From Cylicocyclus nassatus (Eukaryota; Nematoda; Chromadorea; Rhabditida; Strongylidae), in assembly GCA_958299035.1 (NCBI GenBank), contig CATQJL010000359.1, positions 1 through 64,000 on the forward strand: DNA of 64,000 nt, in the 5' to 3' direction. The translations under genes and the position numbers were made by a program. Shown piece by piece: positions 33,116 through 43,116 of the stretch. The notes under the pieces are model-generated. The model was not told the DNA's origin, did no database searches, and was given only the letters and a program-made list of their open reading frames with translations. How positions within the stretch are numbered: the first letter of the stretch is position 1; each line of letters begins with the position of its first letter.

Positions 33116-33321
33116 GGCTCCCGCCAGAGTGCCGAAGCCATGCCAGCGCTACGCCAGCGCCGAGCCAGCGTTTCGATCGATACACGTGTATTTCTTTGGG
33201 GCGGGGCTAGCTGACCTAGTTCTCAGCAGGTAGATCCCGGACGAAATACACATGTATCGATCGAAACGCTGGCTCGGCGCTGGCGTAGCGCTGGCATGGC
33301 TTCGGCACTCTGGCGGGAGCC
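33116..33321. mobile_element. Foldback MITE of the GGCTCCCGCCAG family, copy 1
   Basis: The arms begin GGCTCCCGCCAGAGTGCCG and include GCCAGCGCTACGCCAGC and TCGATCGATACACGTGTATT; the right half is the reverse complement. A GGGGCGGGGCTAGCTGACC-type loop joins them. The same family is at 39339-39500. Confidence 0.75.
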
Positions 33322-35335
33322 TTATGAAGCAGATCGCCCATAAGCGACAAAACGTGACCTGTTCAAAACTCGCAATATTTGTCATGGACCTGAACGAATC
33401 TTCTAATTCACGACATTCTTGCCGCAATCAGCCTTAATTTCATGCATCGGTTACAAAAAGACGACAATGTAGGTTAATGTAGGAGGGCGATATTTGCCGC
33501 ACGATTGGCGATAGCCCGGCACAGACAATTTACATGCTGCTGAGGAAAAATTGTTTCCTATTAGTAATAAGATAATCATATTAGCAGTGTGCTTTGTCGA
33601 TGACAATTACGAGTGACTTCGACTTCTGTAAGAATAGACAATAACAAATCAACTTGCTGCTCAACGATTTATTTTTCAGTGATTAAGACCTTTCACCCCT
33701 TGGTATCTTCTTTGGGATTATCGAGTTTATCCTTTGGCTTGTACCCATTCGTCAGGTCCCTGCAATTGAGAAACAATTGATCTTCTTTGCCTTCTCTTAG
33801 GCCTGCATCCACGTAGCCTCTGCCTTAACACATTCACGACACGACCCACCGGTGGGTCGCACGTATTCTGCCATTTCGGACATTACGACCCACCGGTGGG
33901 TCGTATGCTTTCTGAATTTTTTGTTTTTGCTAGTTTAAACTTTTTAGGTAAACCGAGTAAACTTCTGCATACACCTCTTGGAGTACTTCTCAAAAGATTA
34001 ACACTTCAGACCACAGGGCCCATCAGTGACCTGAAAATATTCCGCAAACTCAATCTTGCGAGATATGTTCTGGTCCGAAATGGCAGTCAGCGAAAAATCG
34101 GCCTTGTCGTGAATGTGTCCATGAAGTGAGCTCGACTCAAGGAGGGACTCTATCCCACGCGTTCGCCTCGCTTGGGCTTGTATCGTGAACGTTTCATTTT
34201 CCCATGCCTTTTAATGAATGAAGCTTAACATTGAGCTCTTTCCAATGCTCGGGGAGGGAAAATGCTCAGGCGATACGTTTGCGAAGTGGACACGGTTTAG
34301 GCGAGGGTTCAGATCGAAATCAAAGCCGCTCAAATCGTGTTGATTTCAAATGAGACAGAAGGTCATCACCGTTGGAGAGAGAGGAAAGGAGCTGTGAAGG
34401 GCTTGGGCTTGTCTATATAAACTTCCCTGCAATGAGGAAAACGGGATCTCCTGTTATGAAAGGGCCATGGGCAAACGTCGCTGCGGTTTTTTTCTCATTA
34501 GGACGTTGCTTCCCTTTCCGCAGGTGGGGTTCATGCATACTTTGAATCTCCGTTCTGAAAATCTATTCTTTGTATTTTTTTTTCAATGCTAAAGGCTCTA
34601 CTTTCTAGGGGATTGGTGGCAGAAGAGAATGTGACTTAATACACGCAAACTCGCTAGCAGACGTTTTTTTAAAGATATCCACTATTTCTGTCACAAAGAA
34701 TAGCAAGTCATATTAAATCCTCAGCACAAATTTATGAGTTCGTTATTGTGATTGCGAAAGGATGCATGGCTTTGAAAAAGGACAGTGTTCACCTGATTTC
34801 CTAGAGGACCCAATCGAACACTGAAAACCTTAGCCATCTTGTATGACAGTGCGCTGCCATTCATTATGCTGCGTTAATAGTGCAGCACAGCTTCGAAAGA
34901 TGAGTAAAGAGCGAGGGCACAGAATTTTAGAACAGCAACATGTAAGCGTTCCCTCGCAGCTCCTCTTTCGGCAAAGATGTATGTGCACACCGCTTCAAAG
35001 TATCAATCCATGATTAAATTCTCGAACAAACGATGGAATGATGAATTTCAAATGGAACTTAAGGCTAATAAAGGATTTCATACATGGTCTGTATCCTTCA
35101 GAAAATCACTGAAAAAGCACATTTCCAGGGACGATGACTTACTGGAATAATCTAACAGACGTCAAATTCTTCTGAGTTGCGATCATAAATCCTCATGTTG
35201 AAATTGATATGTGCTCGATTAGAACTCGAACGCTAAATTTGATGCTTGTCGCTTGCACTCAAAGTCATTGTGTGATTGCAGCAGTTTTGGTTTTGAAATC
35301 GAATGTCTGGTATCGACCGTATAGTCTTAAACTAA
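33322..35335. other. Spacer, with a paired palindrome near 33855-33905
   Basis: The palindrome CGACCCACCGGTGGGTCG occurs twice, near 33851 and 33886. The first follows TTAACACATTCACGACA at 33825, which could be a piggyBac-like terminus at a TTAA target. No partner end was found. The rest holds no recognisable gene. Confidence 0.4.
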
Positions 35336-35399
35336 GAGCTTAGCCCTGGTGATGATAGCGTTTGTTAACACAGAGACGCTATCATCACCAGGGCCAAGC
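35336..35399. repeat. Perfect 64-bp hairpin
   Basis: GCCCTGGTGATGATAGCGT and its reverse complement enclose a loop around TTGTTAACACAG. It directly abuts the TTAA-flanked MITE that follows, so it could be part of the insertion scar or a separate small foldback. Confidence 0.65.
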
Positions 35400-35770
35400 T
35401 TAAAGGCAGTGTTTAGGCAAATCGGCGCATGGGTTTTTTGCCTGGTAACTGACGAGAGGGTCCTAGCTAAGCCGCTGTCCAAATGGCAGCGCAGATAGTT
35501 CTTTCGCGGCTGAGAAATCTCTCCTCAAATACTCGCGCTTGCGCCGTGACTGTAGCTCGCGAGTAAGTTAGGATGAGTCCCATAGCGAATGTAATGTATA
35601 GCGAGTGAAGTCATTTCCGGGCTACGGTCACGGCGCAGGCGCAAAGGGTTTGGGAACGGACTTCTCAGCCGTGAATTAATCATCTTCATTGCCGTTTGGG
35701 CAGTGTTTCAAATAAAGCCCCTTCATCAGTTTCCAAGCAAAAACCTAGATTTGCCTGGACACTGTCTTTG
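35400..35770. mobile_element. piggyBac-like MITE (TTAA target), copy 1
   Basis: The left end is TTAA then AGGCAGTGTTTAGGCAAATC. The right end, reversed, reads AGACAGTGTCCAGGCAAATC, preceded by TCAA (a mutated TTAA). The interior has inverted GCGCCGTGAC/GTCACGGCGC blocks near 35540 and 35625. The same ends occur at 62961-63407. There is no transposase. Confidence 0.6.
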
Positions 35771-36833
35771 AGGTGTGGCACCCACATCTGGGTGGTCGCA
35801 TCGAGGGAGAGAGGGAGGGTGAAGGGGGGAGGGGTAACGAGATGATAATATTGTCAGATAGGCTCATTATGCAAAATACTAGTACACTGATATTTTGACC
35901 TGTCATCGTATACGTACAATATGCACGATAAAAGGGCCCTAAAAACATAAAAGCACCTTTTCGAATTAGCATGTCAAATAACCCCTGTGGGCCAAGTGTC
36001 AGCAATTTTGAGGTCGGATTTTGAGTCCAATGAGATGGTAGTTTTGCGCATGTTAACTTTCTTTCAAAGGTGAGTTGACTACTTCTTTTTGCACTTAATA
36101 CAAAGTACTACTAGTACTTGCTCACATTGGGAATCTCTTCAAAACGGAAATAACTAATCGTAAGAGCAGTCTCTTTTATCCCATTTTTTGTTTGCAATAG
36201 TCAAACTAGAAAAGACCAATCAGGCCTAAATCATTTTTGTGAAACCTACGAGGCTTAGGCTATCGAATATATTCACTTTCGCCTTTCCTCGCGATTTACG
36301 TGGTGGGGCATACTAGCATGTTGTTACCGCAACCCAATATTTTCACAGTATTTGCATAGGTAAGGAAAAACGACTATAAATTTTCCCAGGAGGAACAATA
36401 ATCAATGAAATTTTAGTCTGTAGAAAAGAAGGTTTAGCAATGGCAACAATGGTAGATACTTGAATGCTCTGAGGGTAAGTTAATGGGGTTTAGCACAACA
36501 GCTAAAAACGGTTGCACCCACAGCTTTTCTGGGGTTGTGCCACACCCCAATAAACCCCTCCAAACATAATTTATTGAACAAAATATGTACAGTTCGATAG
36601 TTAAAATTTCATAGTTTTTCAGTAATTAGATCTCTCGTCTTCTTTCATTTGAGCAACAGTTTTTGCAAGCACAATCAGTGTAAGGGAAAAATGCGACAAA
36701 TAACATTTTGGCTGGCTCCTAATTCTATAGTTTGATGTTTATTTAGAGCAAGTTTCGTGATATGGGCAAATGAGGAATAGTGCTTTATAATAGGCACAAA
36801 AAAGGTAGCTAATTCACTTTCGAATTATAGCTA
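35771..36833. other. Spacer; first part is a dispersed repeat
   Basis: 35775-35885 (TGTGGCACCCACATCTG, GGGAGGG runs, GTCAGATAGGCTCATTATGC) matches 41390-41520 in the same orientation. The remainder to 36833 holds no recognisable gene. Confidence 0.45.
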
Positions 36834-37093
36834 CCTTAAAATCATACAGATAAGTCCGCTTTTTTGACATGAAAAATAGATGAAAACGCACCTTCGCACT
36901 CCTACGTATCTTATAGATATTCCCCATCAGATAAATCCGCCTACAGATAAGTTCGGATTTCCTTGACGGTCTTCGGACCTATCTGACAAGATTTCAACGT
37001 AGTTATAATGGTAAGAAAACGGACTTACCTGAAGGCGGGCTTATCTGTAGGCAGACTTATCTGATGGGAGGACTTATCCATGAGATTTTAGGG
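36834..37093. mobile_element. Non-autonomous pogo MITE
   Basis: The ends CCTTAAAATC and, reversed, CCCTAAAATCTCATGGATAAG match the terminal and subterminal motifs of the pogo element at 27505-30197, with four or more copies of AGATAAGTCCGCC. TA flanks the left end. At 260 bp without a frame, it is likely mobilised by a pogo transposase. Confidence 0.72.
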
Positions 37094-37401
37094 CAGTCAT
37101 GTTTGAAAATGACCGCTTTACTTGGGGGTGGTTCAATGTTGGGAATTCTCAGAATTCGCTGAAGCGCGGGTTACTTGACTCAAATACGAATATGCTGCCA
37201 AATATGCTTGGTAGAGCCTCTATGCCATGCCTACGGTAGGCAAACGATAATGCCCGGTTGGGGGAGGGGGGGGGGGGGAGGGAGGGAAGGAGGGATTTGA
37301 CGGTTGTGTGCTACAAAAGTGCTCGGACCTGAGGAAACCTTGCAGTTCACAAAGCTGTTTCATTCTAAAAGAGTAAAAACTTGATGTTTTTTGGCTTTCT
37401 A

Positions 37402-38266
37402 TTAGGTTGTGTAATAAGTTCTGTCCCATTTTTTCTTTCGATTTTTTCACAGTATTTTGCACGGTGTTTTGCAAATGTTTATATAAACTTGAAAGCACTA
37501 GGTCTACTCTTCCAAATTCTTCACCTCAGTTTCCCAAACTAATGAAATTTAAAAAGTTATCCAACATCAAGTCTGGCAAACCAAAGAGGAAAATCCATTT
37601 TCGACAACTAATTTGAGTCACCCCCTTTCAGGCCAGAATGCTTATAAAACAGCGCGAAAAATCCGCTGAGAGTAAGGAAAGAATGTTATAGCTTCTACAG
37701 ACGTTCAAAAGTGCAGAAAAATTTCAAAATAATTTTCTTTAAATTCAAAAAAAGTCTTCTCTCTAACATCTCTTCGATGTTTACGTTGCGTCTGAAGGCA
37801 CTCCTGAGAAAAGATGGTAGACGGATGATCCAGAAAAAGCAGTAAGGATGGCCTTTTGCTATGAAATCATCGCATTCATAAGTTAATTATTCAAAAGTCA
37901 ATGTTTGGGGCCACACAGCTTAGGTAAGCGAGGCGACGAACATCGCCGCAAAGTTTTTGCTTTGCTGACTTCCGCAAAAATGGCATTGAAATGTGGGTAG
38001 AAGGAGAGGAACAAGCAAAAACAATGACAGTATAAACATGGAAGTCTATTAGGTTGTTCTGTTTGTTTGAGCTTGCTGAATAAATTTACTCGTGAAAACG
38101 GGGAAATCTGTAGAGAAGAAAATGCCGAAAATGAATTTTTTGCCTCTTCGGATTTTTTCTTCCAATGTCGATAATCGTTTTCGATATCCTGCTAAGTTGG
38201 GATTGGAGCGTACGATTTTGCAGAGCAGACTCAGAGCAATGGGACGGAACTTATTACATAACCTGA
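37402..38266. mobile_element. mariner-like MITE, 865 bp
   Basis: TTAGGTTGTGTAATAAGTTC on the left pairs with TCAGGTTATGTAATAAGTTC, reversed, on the right. TA flanks it at 37400-37401 and 38267-38268. The ends match the mariner style GTTCTGTCCCAT. I see no transposase residues inside. Confidence 0.75.
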
Positions 38267-38279
38267 TAGATGCTTCAAA

Positions 38280-38438
38280 GGGCGGTCATATGTTAAACGA
38301 TTTCGTCGCCACACGGTTCTCCCAAAAAGACAAATACGAATTCACTCATGTCGATCATCTTGCATTTCGGTTGTGGAAGTTCCAACGTGACCTGCTAACT
38401 CTCACACCGGAATGCAAGATCATCGTTATGCAATGTTG
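38280..38438 (+). CDS. Unrecognised coding fragment upstream of the spliced gene
   Basis: The frame ends at TGA 38437-38439 and includes HMLNDFVATRFSQKDKYEF and VDHLAFRLWKFQRDLL, a composition typical of real protein. Its 5' part (38092-38270) belongs to the MITE, so only the part after 38270 is host-like. It may be an earlier exon of the gene at 38515-39054. No function is proposed. Confidence 0.3.
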
Positions 38439-38514
38439 ATTCGTGACAGTTGTCTTAAGGAGAAGATCGCAAAGCGATGAAATTGCGTGGTGATGTTCGC
38501 TGTTCGCCCTTAAA

Positions 38515-39054
38515 GGCTTAAACATGCTGGCTGCCTTGATAATAGCTTACCCTTGAAGGAAACAGACAATGATGTCGACAAAATTGAAGCCTCCGCAGAG
38601 CTTGTGTGCACATCCTACGGTGCCCGCGAGGTTATCAGTCTGAATGCTCGAACTTTTAGTGATTCAAATGAAAAACTTCGAGAGATTATTTTAGGTTGTT
38701 GGGAAAACAATGTTGCATTACATCCTACTGCGGCAAGGTAAGCACGAAAAAATTGAATAGGGTGACATTTGGCAGAGCAAAGCAAGCTTTACAAGATGGT
38801 GTACAAATATCCGCTAAACCTTGTTTTAGATACTTGAACTCCGAAGCCGTATGATTGTATACAGTTCGCGAAATTTTCGCATTTCTAGAATTGTTAAACA
38901 AGTGGGTCAAAAGCGTATGTCGCGTTTTTCGGGTTGTTGTGACATATTTGATTTTCCTCAAAGCAAGCCCTTGTTCGAGGCTGGAATTCCAAGGTTATAC
39001 TTCCAAAGGTTGACTAAAAAATCACCCTTCGGAGAAAGCTCAGAACTGCTCTGA
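38515..39054 (+). CDS. Unrecognised gene, last two exons
   Basis: The exon to 38737 reads DNDVDKIEASAELVCTSYG ... CWENNVALHPTAA and ends at AAG/GTAAGC. The next acceptor TTTCTAG ends at 38888, giving a 151-bp intron. The split Arg codon joins in frame to IVKQVGQKRMSRFSGCCD, and the reading runs to a stop at 39052-39054. Consensus splice sites, phase agreement and protein-like composition argue for a real gene or gene fragment. No domain is recognised. The upstream extent is uncertain; an in-frame TAA near 38512 means that an acceptor must lie between it and the first codons. Confidence 0.42.
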
Positions 39055-39338
39055 TACTATAAAATCACCTGAAAGCTCAGTGCAACTCTTGCAAAACACT
39101 CAATTTCGTTTTCTCGATTTCTAGCAATGGAGAAATCACAAAAATGGCACAGTAGGTCTCATGTATCCGCTCTTTGATTTATCTTGAGTGGTAGCTGGTG
39201 TTTGGGGCTGCAGGGGCTCCGCACCTCTTCCGCTATCGTGCTCTCTCGTAATTGAAGTTCCGCCTTTCTCACGCTGGTAATGAGAAGCAGAGAACACGCT
39301 CACAAAATAGGTGCAGAGCGCAAGCAATTCCGCCATCA
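39055..39338. other. Spacer without recognisable feature
   Basis: Nothing could be assigned here. Confidence 0.4.
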
Positions 39339-39500
39339 GGCTCCCGCCAGAGTGCCGAAGTTATGCCAGCGCTACGCCAGCATTTCGATCGATACACGTG
39401 TATTTCGTTGGGGCGGGGCTAGCTGACGTCCCCAACGAAATACACGTGTATCGATCGAAATGCTGGCGTAGGGCTGGCATAACTTCGGCACTCTGGCGGG
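39339..39500. mobile_element. Foldback MITE of the GGCTCCCGCCAG family, copy 2
   Basis: It has the same arms as 33116-33321 but is shorter, because it lacks the GCCGAGCCAGC segment. The loop TTGGGGCGGGGCTAGCTGAC is retained. The ends are GGCTCCCGCCAG and CTGGCGGGC. Confidence 0.75.
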
Positions 39501-41389
39501 CTCAGCCGCCACTTCCGATGAATCAAAGGGTAGAGAGTGTGTGCATAAGCAAGTCAAAAATTCCTGGGATTTCTTGGACAGAGATATTTCTTCCGATCTT
39601 TTGGGCACTTAAAGTGTTTTGAAGCATGACTTCAAACTTCAAGTAAATCAAAATTGTTGCGGATGGTTAGAGCTTTATCTTGTAGAGCTTTTGCCCAATC
39701 GAACAACGTTACTTTGACTTCCATTTGCTTGATTATGCAGAGATACCTCGCGATAGCCGACTGCGATTCTATTTAAGAAGAAACGAACAACCTAACAACG
39801 CAAGTGTGCCTGGGTTATGGGTTAGAAGAATTTTCATTTGAGAAGAAACTCTTTTGTGTATTGAACAACCATTACAAACGAGGTAATTGATGTCTCGCAA
39901 GTCCTACAAGTGGCGAGCAATATAAACGATAGCTGGCGTGTCATTTGCCGGCGCATCTCTTACACTCATTCTCGAACAACGGAAATTTCAAGCATTTCCT
40001 TGCTTTATGTTTTTTATTAGACTGAGTAAATAAGGATAGATTGAAGAGATTTCGAATGAAGCTCGTTCTGCTTTAAGCTCGTTTTCATGCTAAAACATGA
40101 AAACGAGCTTAAATTATCTCAAAGTTATTTAAAAGGGGTTTCAAAGGTTGAACTTAGTCCCGTATGAGCAAATATCTCTGCGGCGATAGGAGCGGCGTCT
40201 CCCGCTACGAAGAAGCAGCGTGCCGCTGTTTTCTTTGCATCATTGGGGGACACCGCCCTTTAGCTGCACGGAAGTTAGTGCATACGAGCCTTGTATTTAT
40301 CACATTTTCTAAAATTACATAACCAAATCGCGCACATCATTGGCCTCCGAGCAGAACTTATTCAGTATAGCAATTTCTAAAATTACATAACCAAATCGCG
40401 CACATCATTGGCCTCCGAGCAGAACTTATTCAGTATAGCAATTATTCTAACCCTACTCGTTTTTACTGTGTTTAGAAATTTCGCTTTGTAAAAAAATGGT
40501 GTTTTGTCATGCATTGACAGTAGCGGCTGGCAATTGCTATCGTTCCTCTTGCGCCTGTAAATTCGTCGAACGAACAAAAATTGTTCTATCCGCGAATTTT
40601 AATTATCGAACGCGAGTGCTCGAATAAGGCTAGGTTTCAAAATCAGAGTAAACGAATTCGAATGGCTACGGATTGTTGGCTATGGATTCATCAAGCAGGT
40701 TTTCAGAAAGTCGTAAACGACTACTCATTTGAAAAGCTTTCGCAGTGATCGATAGCATTAAAAGCGGAGAAACTTTTTTTGCGAAGAAACAAACGCAAAT
40801 TTAGATCATTTTTTCTATTTATTAGGGTCTTACAGTTGCCATAAGTATGCTCAACAATGGGAGCTACATTCCTAAGCAAAGATTGCCTGCTTCTCACGTG
40901 AAACCCTGGCAAATCGACGATTAACGCAATAAATCCTCTTTGGCGCCGTTTTCACACAAAAAAAGATTTTTCAGTCACCTTTTGGGCTAGAATTCATGGC
41001 TTACATCTACTTTGCAAACACATCCACAACTTCGCAGTAGTCTAAACACCGATCCGTAATGCGGTTAAAGCGGTTTGAAAGTCGGACCCATGTGCAGCCC
41101 AGTTCATGAAGGTTCCGTTTATCGGTCGGCTAGCCGTTGTGCTTAGTGAACCAATACTCTGGGAGCATGCTTTCTGCAAAAAAATCAAGGTCGGCTGTAA
41201 TCTAGTAATCTGGTCGAAACTCCGAGTTTGAAGCTCCGTATTGACTCAGAGATAAACGGGACTCTGAATTCCGTTTTTGAAATTTAGAGTTATCCTTATT
41301 AAAACTGTGAATTCCGTTTTTGAAAGTTATTATCCTTATTAAAATTCTGTCTGCTCTCAAAGTTCCGAGTTCTAACCAGGGTCAAGCGT
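39501..41389. other. Spacer with local duplications
   Basis: A perfect hairpin lies at 40071-40112 (TTTAAGCTCGTTTTCATG and its complement). A tandem duplication follows at 40304-40439, and an imperfect one at 41274-41343 (GAATTCCGTTTTTGAAA, TATCCTTATTAAAA). No gene is recognisable. Confidence 0.45.
40304..40439 (+). repeat. 68-bp perfect tandem duplication
   Basis: Two adjacent copies of a 68-bp unit containing AAATTACATAACCAAATCGC and CCGAGCAGAACTTATTCAG. No difference was seen between them, so the event is recent or an assembly effect. Confidence 0.8.
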
Positions 41390-41520
41390 GGGTGTGGCAC
41401 ACCACATCCGAGGGGTATTGTGGAGGTAGGAGAGGGTAGGGAGTCGTTATCAAAGTGATAGTGATATTTGGGATATGATGTCCGTCAACAATGTCTGATA
41501 GGTCCATTATGCGAACACTA
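41390..41520 (+). repeat. Dispersed repeat matching 35775-35885
   Basis: TGTGGCAC, ACATC and GTCTGATAGGTCCATTATGCGAACACTAG align to the upstream copy. The BEL/Pao leader begins at its right edge, so this repeat may be the insertion target. Confidence 0.5.
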
Positions 41521-41524
41521 GCAT

Positions 41525-43116
41525 TGTCGCGTCTCGCGATGCAAGGCGCTCCTCGAAGTATGGAGGCCGGGGGCATCGGTTATATCCGGCGACGATTTCG
41601 GCAGCCGAGACGCGTGTTGCCGCGATCGTTTCCGGACCTCTCCTTTATTGGCTCGTTGCCAGCCAGGTGGCTATATAAAGCGGTAGCGCCTCATTTGGGT
41701 GCCTTGTTCGCCTTCGTCTTATTGATTGATTTTGAATATCTTGTTCGAATTACATTTCAGCCGCTTTGCTCCTGTCCTTTTTCATAAGAGCAGTTGAGCC
41801 GGAAGTTTTTTGGATTGGAAAACGTATTCCTTTTTGTTAGCGCGAGTCGACACGCCTATTACTAACCGGAAATCATCTACAGGAGCTGGAGGGGACGGCC
41901 GTCGTCTACATCTTGACGTTGCGCGGTGGATTTGTTGCGCGAAACCTCGAGAGCCTCATGTATCTTTGAGAATGCTTGCAGACGCGCATCGGTAGCATGG
42001 GACGGGCCCTCGTCCTGTCCCATGCTACCGATGCTACCGTGTTTTAGTAGTAGTAGTATTTGTTTTTGTTTCAGTGTAGTATTCTTTTTTATCTATTTTA
42101 ACTGTAGTTTAGTGTCATAGCGATAAACCACTTGATTAACCTTATGTTCTGTTCGGTCGCGCGTTAGTGCGCAGTAGGCTAGGTACGTCGTTTAGTATCG
42201 GGCGAGCATCAGGCCTCGGGTAACATCTAGGTGCAAGAGCCCACCGAGTCGCCACATGGTGCATCGACGCCGAGCTCATGGTGGATGCGGTTATTCTCCG
42301 CGTGTGGGTTTTTTTGGGTAGCCACGTCCCTAAGTCGCGATGGGTAGGTAACATCTCAGCAGGTTTTCGCGCAGTAGTAGCGCAATTTTAGCTGTCCCAT
42401 CCCCCATGCGTGCTTAACGATCCTGTAGTCTACCACGCTCCGAACCTAGTTCAACATCAGGGAAGTAGTTGGACAGGGCCTGCGTCATCTAGGTCAAACA
42501 CATAGCATTGCAGCCGCGCACAGTATAGCCAGCGCGTGGGGTGATTTAGTGGGTAAGATGGTGGCAGCTCTCGCCAACTATGAGCCCCTCCCGGGAGCGC
42601 ACTGTCTTATACTGGTATGACGGGGGACTCAGAAGAGCTATCTGGAGTGGTATGAGGTCGTTGTTCTGGCCTTTTAGCCGCAGGGGCAAGAATTACGCAG
42701 GGTATCCGCAGGGGCTAATTCGCTGTAGGGGCAAAACCGTCGTAGGGACATCCGCAGGGGGAGGTCACTGCAACAATCCCATACCCATGGCTCCAGGTAG
42801 TTCTTTCTGGTATGCAGCCGTTTTGCTTTGTTCATGCGCTATTCTCGTCGCTCTACGGGGAACGCTCTGTCCCTTCTTGACCACCTTGTTCAACTACTTG
42901 CCTCGCGCCTACTGCTATCCTCCTAACGTTGCGCGCCAGCTGGGTTGTCTCCCTCCTTAGGGTTCGTAGTTTAGGTATTTCGTATGTAATAGCTTAAGCT
43001 CAGTTTTGAGCTAGTTTAGCGGATTGCCCCCTAACATTTTTGCGCAACCTTTGTTCTGCATATATTTGTCGTTCAATGTTGTTTAATCGTTCCGGCTGTC
43101 CCTCGCATTTTCAGAT
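41525..43116 (+). other. Putative 5' LTR and leader of the BEL/Pao element
   Basis: TGTCGCG at 41525 could be an LTR start. A TATA box, CTATATAAAG, lies at 41671-41680. A strong hairpin, GCATCGGTAGCATGGGAC and its reverse complement, is at 41986-42033. The leader is GC-rich, unlike the AT-rich flanks. No second LTR was found at the 3' side, and the primer binding site was not identified, so LTR boundaries are a guess. An acceptor-like CATTTTCAG precedes the gag ATG at 43117. Confidence 0.4.
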
